A DNA stretch of 64,000 nucleotides from Asaia lannensis NBRC 102526. GTDB taxonomy: Bacteria; Pseudomonadota; Alphaproteobacteria; Acetobacterales; Acetobacteraceae. Where the stretch lies: contig NZ_JAMXQU010000010.1 in assembly GCF_024054035.1 (NCBI RefSeq), positions 1-64,000 on the forward strand, read 5' to 3'. Below are positions 56,766 through 64,000 of the stretch, one piece after another (position 1 is the stretch's first letter; every line of letters begins with the position of its first letter). Made by a program: the position numbers and the translations under genes. Below the pieces are notes generated by a model that saw only the letters and a program-made list of their open reading frames with translations, ran no database searches and had not been told where the DNA came from.

Positions 56766-56975
56766 TCAGGGCAGACGCGTCTGCGATTTCAAGCCGGAAG
56801 GCGCACAGACACTTTCCAGTGTCTCATCGATCTGCTGACCCAGCGTGTTAAGGTCCTGCCTCAGAAAAGCCTTCAGCCTGACAAGGCGTGAAACGCTTTC
56901 TTTTCTGCGGGAGTCTTTCTGGGCGATGTGCTGTTCCATCGCCTGCATCTGATACATCTGCATCGCGCCAAACAT
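56766..56975 (-). CDS. Small helical protein of unknown function
   Basis: The 69-residue product starts MFGAMQMYQMQAMEQHIAQ and continues as a charged amphipathic helix (RRKESVSRLVRLKAFLRQDL), then a short tail. The ATG has AAGGGGG at about 6 bp, a better ribosome site than most genes here, and the upstream 50 bp are AT-rich with a -10-like TATAGAT. There is no signal peptide or recognisable family. It is monocistronic between ileS and fosA, all on the minus strand. Judged real from the start context and codon pattern. Confidence 0.6.
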   Translation of the reverse strand: MFGAMQMYQMQAMEQHIAQKDSRRKESVSRLVRLKAFLRQDLNTLGQQIDETLESVCAPSGLKSQTRLP

Positions 56976-57096
56976 AGCATCCCCCTTCGTTCGATTAACG
57001 TTAGGTAATCTATAACGCGAAGTGATGTGATATAAACCACAAAAATCATCACAAAAGGGACAGGTGCATGTCTGGCCCTTACGGCTCTGGCCCGGT

Positions 57097-57534
57097 TCAG
57101 GTGATTTCGAGATCCTCCAGACCGGCCGGTGGTGCAACGCGCCAATGCGCAAGTCGTGTTTCGAGCGACCCCACATGCAATTCCAGCTTATGGCCGTCAG
57201 GATCGAGACAATAGAGCGATGCGCCTTCGCTTCTGTTTGCCTTCCACAGCTTCACATGGCCTTCGAGCTTTGCAGTCAGAAGCGCGAAGCCTTTTTCATC
57301 GAGCGAGAAAGCCAGATGGGTGTCGTCATCGCGGGGCTGGATCGGCGCGTTTTTGCTGAGTTCCAGACAAAGCCAGAGTGATCCGGCCTCCAGATAGGCC
57401 CCCTTCCCCCAGCGCGCCCTGAGGCGACATCCCAGAAGACCGCAATAAAACCCAAGTGACCGGGTCAGATCGCTCGTGCAGAGCGTGACATGATTTATAC
57501 CGCGCAACAGTCCATCGAGCGGATCGGATGACAC
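57097..57534 (-). CDS. fosA: FosA-like VOC family glutathione transferase (fosfomycin resistance type)
   Basis: The 145-residue glyoxalase/VOC protein matches FosA over its whole length. Metal ligands fall at His15, His73 and Glu119, with spacing like FosA His7/His64/Glu110. ARWGKGAYLEAGSLWLCLEL and RSEGASLYCLDPDGHKLELH are the characteristic segments, the latter containing the K+-loop. FosA opens the fosfomycin epoxide with glutathione using Mn2+ and K+. Whether this chromosomal copy confers resistance is unknown. It is the last gene after ribF (20-bp gap). Confidence 0.85.
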   Translation of the reverse strand: MSSDPLDGLLRGINHVTLCTSDLTRSLGFYCGLLGCRLRARWGKGAYLEAGSLWLCLELSKNAPIQPRDDDTHLAFSLDEKGFALLTAKLEGHVKLWKANRSEGASLYCLDPDGHKLELHVGSLETRLAHWRVAPPAGLEDLEIT

Positions 57535-57554
57535 AGAAGCGGGAAGCCGGGCAC

Positions 57555-58514
57555 TCAGGGGATACGGGTCGCAGGAGGCGGGAGAAAAGTGAGGGAGGCA
57601 AGAGCGGCGCGGGCAGCTTGCGCATCGTCCGCAATCTGCGCCTTGAGCTCATCGAGCCCGGCAAAACGTTTTTCTTCGCGCAGCAGCTTGTGCAGGCTGA
57701 CTTCGAGCGTCTGGCCATAAAGGTCTTCGTTCACGTCGAAGAGATGCACTTCAAGTCGGCTTTCCTGCCCGTCGTCGATCGTGGGGCGGCGTCCGATATT
57801 GGCAACACCGGGTGTGACCCGGCCATCGGGATGGCGCACACTCACTGCATAGACGCCGCGCGCCGGTTCGACATGACGCCCGAGCGGAATATTGGCTGTC
57901 GGAAAACCGAGAAGACGCCCGCGTTTGTCGCCATGGGCGACTTCACCGGTGATGAACCAGGGCCGACCGAGCTCCTCGGCCGCGCGTTCGGGATATCCTT
58001 CCTGAAGAAGGCGACGGATGCGCGACGAAGAGTAAGGCCCCCCTATATCCGTCAATGGCGGCACTACGGTAAGACCGATACCAAGACTCTCGAGCTTCTG
58101 CCCGAGATAGGCGATATTGCCGCTCCGTCTGTGACCGAAAGCGAAATCGGGCCCACAAGCCACATGGCGCACGCCGAGCCCCGCATGAAGCACGGTCTCG
58201 ACAAACTGATCCGGTGTCAGATGGCTGAAATCAGCATCGAAGCGAAGCTGGAAGACGTGCCGCGCACCCTGCTCATGCAGAATGCGCGTACGGATCTCCG
58301 GCAGCATCAGACGCAAGGGAGGGTCCTGAGGACGAAAGAACTCGCGTGGGTGCGGTTCGAAGGTCAAGGCCCCGAGCGTCAGATCGGGGCGCGCCGCATG
58401 GAGCGATCTGAGAAGATGGACATGGCCCAGATGCACGCCATCGAAATTGCCGAGGGCCACGGCAGCTCCGCGCGCCTCTGGCGGGATTGCCGTCCAGTCC
58501 TCGTGCAGGGTCAT
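57555..58514 (-). CDS. ribF: Bifunctional riboflavin kinase/FAD synthetase
   Basis: This 319-residue enzyme turns riboflavin into FMN and FAD. The N-terminal nucleotidyltransferase has ALGNFDGVHLGH and YSSSRIRRLLQEG; the C-terminal kinase has GEVAHGDKRGRLLGFPTANI and GVANIGRRPT. The start overlaps the mtnC stop by 4 bp, an unusual partner for ribF, which is more often next to ileS or lspA. Confidence 0.96.
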   Translation of the reverse strand: MTLHEDWTAIPPEARGAAVALGNFDGVHLGHVHLLRSLHAARPDLTLGALTFEPHPREFFRPQDPPLRLMLPEIRTRILHEQGARHVFQLRFDADFSHLTPDQFVETVLHAGLGVRHVACGPDFAFGHRRSGNIAYLGQKLESLGIGLTVVPPLTDIGGPYSSSRIRRLLQEGYPERAAEELGRPWFITGEVAHGDKRGRLLGFPTANIPLGRHVEPARGVYAVSVRHPDGRVTPGVANIGRRPTIDDGQESRLEVHLFDVNEDLYGQTLEVSLHKLLREEKRFAGLDELKAQIADDAQAARAALASLTFLPPPATRIP

Positions 58515-59203
58515 GAAACAGGCAGCTCGAACTGCTGGCTGACACTGCGCAGGTCTGCGGCCTGATGGACGCCGGGGTGAGGCTTCGTACCGTCTTCTGC
58601 ACGAACGAGCTGGCAGGTTCTGAGCCCTGCTTCGGCAGCGGCATCGAGTTCTGCGCCGATGTCGGAGAGAAACAGGATCTGCCCCGGTGCAACGCCCGCC
58701 CGTAAGGCGATCTGCCGATAGCTCTCGGCAATTTTCTTGCCACCCACATCGAGGTCGTAGAATGCCTCGAACAGGTCTGTCAGATCGCCCGCATCGGAAT
58801 AGCCATAAAGCAGGCGCTGCGCGCTGGCGGAACCGGAAGAATAGACGGCAAGACGCAGCCCGGTAGCGTGCCAGGCTTTGAGCGCAGGCGGTACATCGGG
58901 GTACAGACGCGCCTTGAGATCGCCGCTCTCGAAACCGCTTTTCCAGGCAAGACCTTGAAGGGATTTGAGAGGGGCAACCTTTTCGTCACGTACCGTCCAG
59001 TCGTGAAGCTGCGCCACCGGATCGCAACCGGGATTGGCAGCCTCGATATCGGCCAGAGCCACTTTCACCAGCGGGTTTTCCGCCTGCTCTTGCAGAAGCG
59101 ACGGCATGATCTTGTCGGAATAGGGAAAGAGCACGTCCTTGACGAAAGAGATCGGCAGGGTTGTCCCTTCGATATCGAGCAGGATCAGACGAATGGCACT
59201 CAT
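58511..59203 (-). CDS. mtnC: Enolase-phosphatase E1
   Basis: This 230-residue HAD-family enzyme of the methionine salvage pathway enolises and dephosphorylates 2,3-diketo-5-methylthiopentyl-1-phosphate. Motifs are ILLDIEGTTLPISFVKD (nucleophile Asp), VYSSGSASAQRLL, GGKKIAESYRQIA and ILFLSDIGAELDAA. It overlaps mtnD and ribF by 4 bp each. Confidence 0.96.
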   Translation of the reverse strand: MSAIRLILLDIEGTTLPISFVKDVLFPYSDKIMPSLLQEQAENPLVKVALADIEAANPGCDPVAQLHDWTVRDEKVAPLKSLQGLAWKSGFESGDLKARLYPDVPPALKAWHATGLRLAVYSSGSASAQRLLYGYSDAGDLTDLFEAFYDLDVGGKKIAESYRQIALRAGVAPGQILFLSDIGAELDAAAEAGLRTCQLVRAEDGTKPHPGVHQAADLRSVSQQFELPVS

Positions 59204-59757
59204 GCGGCAATATCCGGAATGGTCACAGGAAACCGGCGCGCAATCTCGTCGCCCGTATAATCGGCGACCCAGCCGGTCGTATCCGTAAAGACGCGAAGCG
59301 CGACGACGTCGGGATCGAGCCCTGCATCGAACCAGTGAGGCGTTCCGGCAGGCACGGAAATCAGATCGCCCTGAACGCAGAGCACCGAATAGACACGGTC
59401 TCCCACATGCAGGACGAATGCACCCTGACCGTGGACAAAAAACCGGACTTCGTCTTCGCTATGCGTATGCTCGGACAGATATTTCTCGCGCATGGCCGCG
59501 ATCTGCGGCGTATTGCGGTCAAACCGCACCACGTCAGCGCTTCCGGCTCCCGTCTCGCCCATCAGCCCGTCGAGATAGGGACGATAGGCTTCGAGGATAT
59601 CCTCCGTCGGTGCATCCTTGGCGGGCGTGACGGGCGATTGCCAGCGCTCGAAGCGGACATTCAGCGGCCGAAGGGTCTCGGCAATTTCGCGCCCGTCCTG
59701 CGTGTCGAGCAGAATGGTTCCGGGAGCATCGTCACGATAGATCGTTAGTCGACTCAT
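59200..59757 (-). CDS. mtnD: Acireductone dioxygenase
   Basis: This 185-residue cupin oxidises acireductone to the methionine precursor 4-methylthio-2-oxobutanoate plus formate (Fe form). The metal ligands are seen in SEHTHSEDEVRFFVHG (His-x-His-x4-Glu) and PAGTPHWFDAG (His). It overlaps mtnB and mtnC by 4 bp each, so the three enzymes for consecutive steps are translationally coupled. Confidence 0.95.
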   Translation of the reverse strand: MSRLTIYRDDAPGTILLDTQDGREIAETLRPLNVRFERWQSPVTPAKDAPTEDILEAYRPYLDGLMGETGAGSADVVRFDRNTPQIAAMREKYLSEHTHSEDEVRFFVHGQGAFVLHVGDRVYSVLCVQGDLISVPAGTPHWFDAGLDPDVVALRVFTDTTGWVADYTGDEIARRFPVTIPDIAA

Positions 59758-60368
59758 GATTTCCGTCTTTCCAGTTCGCAGGCCAGCAGGAACTCCAGAC
59801 CCTCGAGACGGGCAAGCGCCATGGCCATATCACGCCCCCATACATAGACACCATGACCCCGGATGACATATCCCGCGGGCATGCCTCCGAGCGACGGAGC
59901 GATCACGCCTGCCAGCCGGGCGATATCCTGATCGTTGTGGAAAACGGGCACATCGATGCTCGTTTCATGGGTCGATTGCCTCTCGAACACCTTGAGCAAC
60001 TCGTATCCCGCAAGGGTAATCGCCGGAGCGGGATCCATCATGGACAGAACGGTCGCCGCCACCGAATGCCCATGCAGCACAGCGCCGATTGCCGGATCGA
60101 ATGCGTAAAGCTGTGTATGCAGCAGTGTCTCGGCACTCGATTTCTGAGAGGCATCGAGCGGACGACCCTGGGGGTCGATTTCGATCACGTCTTGTTCGGT
60201 CAGAAAGCCCTTGTGCCCACCCGAGCGCGTAATGGCGATGCGACCGTCGGCAAGACGTCGGCTGAGATTGCCCGCTGTTGCGGGCACCCAGCCGCGCTGG
60301 TCCATTCTGCGCCCCGCCTTGACGACGTCCTGCACCGCATCCGACCAGTGTCGGTCCGAAACCTGCAT
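59754..60368 (-). CDS. mtnB: Methylthioribulose-1-phosphate dehydratase
   Basis: This 204-residue class II aldolase-fold dehydratase acts upstream of mtnC in methionine salvage. Zinc histidines are in AVLHGHSVAATVL and VIRGHGVYVWG, and SSAETLLHTQLY carries the likely catalytic Glu. The gene starts 9 bp after tatA. The isomerase mtnA and the MTA phosphorylase or MTR kinase are not in the window. Confidence 0.94.
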   Translation of the reverse strand: MQVSDRHWSDAVQDVVKAGRRMDQRGWVPATAGNLSRRLADGRIAITRSGGHKGFLTEQDVIEIDPQGRPLDASQKSSAETLLHTQLYAFDPAIGAVLHGHSVAATVLSMMDPAPAITLAGYELLKVFERQSTHETSIDVPVFHNDQDIARLAGVIAPSLGGMPAGYVIRGHGVYVWGRDMAMALARLEGLEFLLACELERRKS

Positions 60369-60377
60369 GATCGAAAC

Positions 60378-60671
60378 TCAGTGATTGACGTTGTTCACAT
60401 TCCCGCCGGAGACGGGGGGCGTGTACTGGGGAGACTGGAAATTGCCCTGGGGGGCACCGGGCGCAGCACCGTGAGGCGGCGGTGCGATCTGACCGTTAGG
60501 CTGCTGACCTGCATGGGAGTCCATGGACTCGTCTTCAGCCATGTTCTTCTTGAAGGATTTGATACCCTTCGCGAAATCGCCCATCAGACCGCTGATCTTG
60601 CTGCCACCGCCAAACAGGATGAGCACAACGGCAAGCACTATCAGCCAGTGCAGGGGACTCATGCTACCCAT
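60378..60671 (-). CDS. tatA: Twin-arginine translocase subunit TatA
   Basis: This 97-residue protein forms the pore-forming oligomer for export of folded proteins. It has one membrane helix ([16 protein letters not shown]), the hinge Gly, and an amphipathic helix ([20 protein letters not shown]), then a Pro/Gly/Asn-rich tail. There is no tatB or tatC beside it. A GAGGAGAGA site precedes the ATG at 60671. Confidence 0.95.
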   Translation of the reverse strand: MGSMSPLHWLIVLAVVLILFGGGSKISGLMGDFAKGIKSFKKNMAEDESMDSHAGQQPNGQIAPPPHGAAPGAPQGNFQSPQYTPPVSGGNVNNVNH

Positions 60672-60722
60672 AATCTCTCTCCTCGCTCGACGGACTCATC
60701 CTGTCGTCTTGTCTCTTGCTTC

Positions 60723-61232
60723 TCACATGGCGTGATCGGGCGACACTTGCAAGCGCGCAATATCGTCCAGATCGCGAGGCACGATAAAGCCATAGGTCGG
60801 ATAGGCACGTGCACCCATATTCCTTATCGGTGCCCAGTATACACGCACGAGTGACCAGTCGTTGTTTCTGGACACATCGATGATCGGAACGGAGCGATCG
60901 ATACGGCCCGGCTCCCAGTTTGCATGTTCGACCAGAATCTTGCGCGATGACACGGTGCTGCGCACGATCGATACATGCCCCGAAGGCAAACGCCCGGTCG
61001 AGCGGAACACAAGAATTTCGCCTTGTGCGGGCGTCTGCGTGCGCCGGTACTTGCCCGATGCCCCGCGCCACCAGGAGGATGCCGCGCCATATAGTGTGAC
61101 CCCTGTTTTCGCACGGGCATAAGGAGCGCATTGCAGCGGGCCGTTGAAGCTTGCGCGGCTGTATTCCCTCGGGCCACCCCCGCATGCCGCAAGCCCCAGA
61201 CACAACCCGAAACCCAGCATGATCCTCTTCAT
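60723..61232 (-). CDS. CHAP-domain lipoprotein (putative peptidoglycan amidase)
   Basis: The 169-residue protein has a lipobox LGLAAC at about residue 17. A CHAP/NlpC-like domain follows with the likely catalytic cysteine in LQCAPYAR and histidine in SGHVSIV, followed by EHANWEPG. Such enzymes hydrolyse peptidoglycan peptides. The ATG overlaps the recX stop by 4 bp. The substrate and activity are inferred from fold only. Confidence 0.8.
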   Translation of the reverse strand: MKRIMLGFGLCLGLAACGGGPREYSRASFNGPLQCAPYARAKTGVTLYGAASSWWRGASGKYRRTQTPAQGEILVFRSTGRLPSGHVSIVRSTVSSRKILVEHANWEPGRIDRSVPIIDVSRNNDWSLVRVYWAPIRNMGARAYPTYGFIVPRDLDDIARLQVSPDHAM

Positions 61233-61879
61233 GAAGATTTCAGCGCCATGACGCGATCCTCCGCTTCTTCGAGATTCATTGCCAACGCCCGCTCGGCCAC
61301 GTCACGGCCGAACCCGGCACGTGCAAAAGCGGCCAATGCCCGCTGGTGCCGGTGCAGGCGGTTTTCTTCTTCCGCTGGACCGTCGTTCCCTTCTGTCGCG
61401 TCCCCCCGCATGAAAGGACCCAGTCGCCTTTTGCGTGCCAAGACAAGCGCGGCTCCCAGCTCACGCTCACGCGCCGCATCCTCGCTGCGATGACCGAGAC
61501 TTTCTTCCAGCGCGTTGCCGAGAACCTCTGCCCCGATGCCTTTCTGAGCCAGGCTGGCGGCTACGGCGCGGCGCGAGCGACCGGACCGGGTTAGGCTGAG
61601 AGAGCGCGACCGGGCAAAAGCGGCATCGTCCAGCGCCCCGATACGCCGCATATCGCCAACGATCGTGTCGATCATGACCCTGCTCCGGGCTCGGTGAAGC
61701 TCGATCTGGTCGGTTTCACCCCCATTGGCGGCGCAACGACGTGCCCAGCGCATCACGGCACGGTCCAGTACCTGAGCCAGTCCCTGTTCGGTCGCAGCAA
61801 AGCGCGCGAGATGACGCAGGGCCGCCTCGCGCAGGTTTTCCGCTGTCGGCGGAGGAGTCTGATCCGGAATCGCTGACAT
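61229..61879 (-). CDS. recX: RecX family regulatory protein
   Basis: The 216-residue helical-repeat protein modulates RecA filaments. RRIGALDDAAFARSRSLSLT, SGRSRRAVAASLAQKGI and the C-terminal AFARAGFGRDVAERALAM are the RecX three-helix repeats. The family is divergent, so the call rests on this pattern and length. recA is not in the window. It heads the recX-to-fosA operon and is divergent from the D-aminopeptidase-like gene. Confidence 0.85.
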   Translation of the reverse strand: MSAIPDQTPPPTAENLREAALRHLARFAATEQGLAQVLDRAVMRWARRCAANGGETDQIELHRARSRVMIDTIVGDMRRIGALDDAAFARSRSLSLTRSGRSRRAVAASLAQKGIGAEVLGNALEESLGHRSEDAARERELGAALVLARKRRLGPFMRGDATEGNDGPAEEENRLHRHQRALAAFARAGFGRDVAERALAMNLEEAEDRVMALKSS

Positions 61880-61938
61880 GACGCCAATGTGCCATAACTT
61901 CGTGGCAGCACCATGGTAAAAACCTGCCGGAGATTTGC

Positions 61939-63573
61939 ATGACCCGCGCCTCGCTCGACCGCCTGCTGGCGACCCTCCCTCTTTCCTATCCCGGGCCGGG
62001 CGGGGCCGTTGCGGTAATCCGCAAAGGCGAGGTCATTGCCCGGCACAGCTGGGGATATGCCAATGCCGAAGCGCGTCTGGCTTTTACCCCGCGCACCCAG
62101 TTTCGCATGTGTTCGATCACCAAGCAGTTCACCTGCGCCCTGCTCGATAATGCCCTGCGCGACAAATGGGCAGACAGGAACGCGCTCGATGCCTTCGTTG
62201 CGGCCTCGCTACCTGCGCTGCAGGAGCCGCCGCCCGGCATTTTCGATCTGGCGCACAACCAGTCCGGCCTGCGCGACTACTGGGCAGTAGCCATGCTGCA
62301 CGGCGCCCCCACTGAATCGGCTTTCGGCGCCGCGGAAGCCAGACGCGTGATTGCCGGCACACGAAGCCTGCAGTTCAGGCCCGGCACAGCCTATTCCTAC
62401 GTCAATCAGAATTTCTATCTGATCTCGGAAGCGCTGGAAGCCTGTTCGGGTCGCAGCTTTGCCGAGTTGCTGCAAAAACAGATCTTCACGCCCCATGGCA
62501 TGGAAAGCGCCTTTCTGGCAGCCAACACGCAATCCATGCCCGATGGCACGCAGGGCTATGAGGGCAATGAGCAGAGCGGCTATCGCCCCGCAGTCAATAA
62601 TATCATCTGGACCGGCGATGCCGGGCTTGGCGCCAGCCTCGACGACATGATCGCCTGGGAAAAAGCCATCGATGCCCAGCGCGACGATCCTGAGGGCTTT
62701 TATAACCGCCTCTCCGCCCCCGTCTCCTTCCGCAATGGCGCGCCGGCACGTTACGGGTTCGGTCTGCAAAGAGGCAGGCTGTTCGGTCATGAAATGACCG
62801 GCCATGGCGGAGCTCTGCGCGGCTGGCGGAGCCATCGCCTTCATCTGGCAAAAGAGCGCCTCTCGGTTGTCGTTCTGTTCAATCACATGTCCGAGGCCCA
62901 TTCGGCTGCCGCAGAGCTGGCCGCGGCTGCACTCGGCCTGTCCCGCCCGCCCTCCGATGCGACGCAGGGCAATCAGGCAATGCTCGGACATTTTCTGGAT
63001 CGCGGGACAGGGCTTTCGGCTTCCATTGCTCCCACACCATCGGGCGAGCGCCTCTCGCTGCGCTACGCCTATCCGCCCGAGACGCTCGACGGCTGGACCC
63101 AGGATCATGCCGGTCGGGACGGGACACGCCTGTCCCTTCATGACGAAGGGCTCATCATGTCCCGACCGCAGGAAAACCGGGAAGTTCTCCTGACGCCCCT
63201 GCCCGAAGGCCAGAGGAACACGGGCCAGAGGAGCACGGGCCAGAACAACCTGGGCCAGAATAACGCAGGCCAAGCGAAAACAGGGTTCGCCGGACATTAT
63301 GAATGCAATGAACTGGAGAGTATCCTGACCCTGACCGATGCAGGCGATGTACTCTATGGCGGCTTTTCCGGCATGCTGGGCAAAGGACGCATGGAGCGCC
63401 TCCTGCCTTTCGGCGACGATGTCTGGCTGATCCCCTGCCTGCGCGCGCTCGATCATTCGCCGCCCGGTTACTGGACACTCTGGTTCCAGCGCGACGAAAC
63501 CGGGAACGTGGCGGGAATACGCGTCGGATGCTGGCTGGCACGCGATCTGTTCTACAGGCGTATTCCAGAGTGA
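61939..63573 (+). CDS. D-aminopeptidase-like serine hydrolase (penicillin-binding protein fold)
   Basis: The 544-residue protein has a beta-lactamase-type catalytic domain with Ser59-Ile-Thr-Lys62, Tyr154-Val-Asn156 and the third motif GHGGALRG near 290. Two C-terminal beta-barrel-like domains follow. The spacing closely matches Ochrobactrum D-aminopeptidase DAP (Ser62, Lys65), which releases N-terminal D-residues. There is no clear signal peptide, so a cytoplasmic role is likely. Between the two C-terminal domains, about residues 424-443, lies GQRNT-GQRST-GQNNL-GQNNA, encoded by a 15-bp tandem repeat. Confidence 0.85.
   Translation: MTRASLDRLLATLPLSYPGPGGAVAVIRKGEVIARHSWGYANAEARLAFTPRTQFRMCSITKQFTCALLDNALRDKWADRNALDAFVAASLPALQEPPPGIFDLAHNQSGLRDYWAVAMLHGAPTESAFGAAEARRVIAGTRSLQFRPGTAYSYVNQNFYLISEALEACSGRSFAELLQKQIFTPHGMESAFLAANTQSMPDGTQGYEGNEQSGYRPAVNNIIWTGDAGLGASLDDMIAWEKAIDAQRDDPEGFYNRLSAPVSFRNGAPARYGFGLQRGRLFGHEMTGHGGALRGWRSHRLHLAKERLSVVVLFNHMSEAHSAAAELAAAALGLSRPPSDATQGNQAMLGHFLDRGTGLSASIAPTPSGERLSLRYAYPPETLDGWTQDHAGRDGTRLSLHDEGLIMSRPQENREVLLTPLPEGQRNTGQRSTGQNNLGQNNAGQAKTGFAGHYECNELESILTLTDAGDVLYGGFSGMLGKGRMERLLPFGDDVWLIPCLRALDHSPPGYWTLWFQRDETGNVAGIRVGCWLARDLFYRRIPE
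63208..63267 (+). repeat. Four in-frame 15-bp tandem repeats inside the D-aminopeptidase-like gene
   Basis: Units GGCCAGAGGAACACG, GGCCAGAGGAGCACG, GGCCAGAACAACCTG and GGCCAGAATAACGCA are contiguous, with a partial fifth. Because 15 is a multiple of three, changes in copy number would keep the frame and change the length of a Gln/Asn/Gly-rich linker. Confidence 0.9.
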
Positions 63574-63701
63574 ATTTGACGAAAGGGGCGGATTAACCCC
63601 ATCATATGAATGCAGCTGCGTGTGCCCTGCCCTGTCTTTCAGGTGCGGGGCTCTTGCTGTTGCATTTTTCCAATCTTTTCGAACCGGGCTCTCTGATCGC
63701 C

Positions 63702-64000
63702 ATGATTTCCGCTCTGATGCCAACATTCAAACGAGTCGACCTTGCTTTCGAGCACGGTCAGGGCGCTTGCTTGTATACGGCTGACGGGCGACGATTTCTC
63801 GATTTCGGGGCAGGTATAGCCGTTTCGTCTCTCGGCCATGGTCATCCCAGTCTGGTCAAGGCCATTGCCGATCAGGCCGCACGCGTCATGCATGTGTCCA
63901 ATCTCTACCGGATTCCGCAGGCCGAGACGTTGGCGGACAGGCTGGTCGCGCATTCTTTTGCCGATAGCGTTTTCTTCTGCAACTCGGGCGCGGAAGCCAA
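63702..64000 (+). CDS. argD: Acetylornithine aminotransferase, N-terminal part (cut by window end)
   Basis: The first 99 codons of a class III PLP aminotransferase are present: MISALMPTFKRVDLAFEHGQ, then GRRFLDFGAGIAVSSLGHGH and FFCNSGAEA. That opening is characteristic of ArgD, which converts N-acetylglutamate semialdehyde to N-acetylornithine; other class III transaminases are possible. The ATG at 63702 fits homologues, with one at 63717 as the alternative. The PLP lysine lies beyond the window. Confidence 0.85.
   Translation, partial: MISALMPTFKRVDLAFEHGQGACLYTADGRRFLDFGAGIAVSSLGHGHPSLVKAIADQAARVMHVSNLYRIPQAETLADRLVAHSFADSVFFCNSGAEA

Noticed and set aside
62209-63726. 505-codon open frame on the minus strand opposite the D-aminopeptidase-like gene
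   Set aside because: It is a G+C-driven antisense frame; the plus strand encodes a protein with complete catalytic motifs, and the antisense product has no recognisable features.

Overview
The window reads as a contiguous, ordinary chromosome segment of an alphaproteobacterium, most likely an acetic acid bacterium (Acetobacteraceae, Asaia/Gluconobacter/Kozakia-like). That placement is inferred from the moderately high G+C, the block gltX-pyrB-pyrC-plsY-dprA-topA, the DUF1491 and DUF3035 genes, the ileS-lspA-DUF3035-mutL order and general protein character; no 16S gene or other decisive marker is present. About 57 protein genes are supported. I found no tRNA, rRNA, CRISPR array, insertion sequence or prophage.

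Region by region. 1-1000: mostly non-coding, with one small DUF6582 gene. 989-6583 (minus): an outer-membrane cluster made of a TonB-dependent receptor, a secreted protein of unknown function and a TpsB/FhaC transporter with no TpsA substrate beside it. 7013-10003 (minus): dapF-mtaB-ftsY. 10113-15000: a luciferase-like fragment, a methyltransferase, a sugar-isomerase-like protein and a FUSC exporter. 15249-18350: a DEAD-box helicase, then bfr and convergent bfd, each preceded by a 9-1-9-type dyad that suggests iron control. 18472-22817: hrcA, a MOSC protein, rph-rdgB and a PL7-like secreted protein. 22800-28213: a LysE exporter, an ABC exporter, nth, a DUF1330 gene and a Na+/H+ antiporter. 28222-31470 (minus): comEC and a purine nucleoside permease-like protein.

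31795-43504 (plus) is a long co-oriented run: gltX, pyrB, a dihydroorotase-like pyrC lacking its HxH zinc motif, plsY, dprA, topA, an S41 protease, a DUF1491 gene and an OmpA-family porin. 43585-45150 holds cysK divergent from an Rrf2 regulator across a short palindrome. 45265-50578 has two secreted unknowns, parE, an EamA exporter and yfdX. 50681-56563 (minus) is ileS-lspA-DUF3035-mutL. 57097-61879 (minus) is a tight operon recX-CHAP lipoprotein-tatA-mtnB-mtnD-mtnC-ribF-fosA. The right edge carries a D-aminopeptidase-like serine hydrolase and the first 100 codons of argD.

Functionally the window joins core information processing (ftsY, gltX, ileS, topA, parE, mutL, nth, recX), pyrimidine, methionine-salvage and cysteine metabolism, and envelope genes. 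The less ordinary signals are the iron-storage regulatory dyads, the orphan TpsB cluster, a PL7-like protein without its catalytic Gln/His, a pseudo-dihydroorotase, a FosA-like enzyme inside a housekeeping operon, and a 15-bp in-frame tandem repeat in the D-aminopeptidase gene. No single convincing new multi-gene system stands out.
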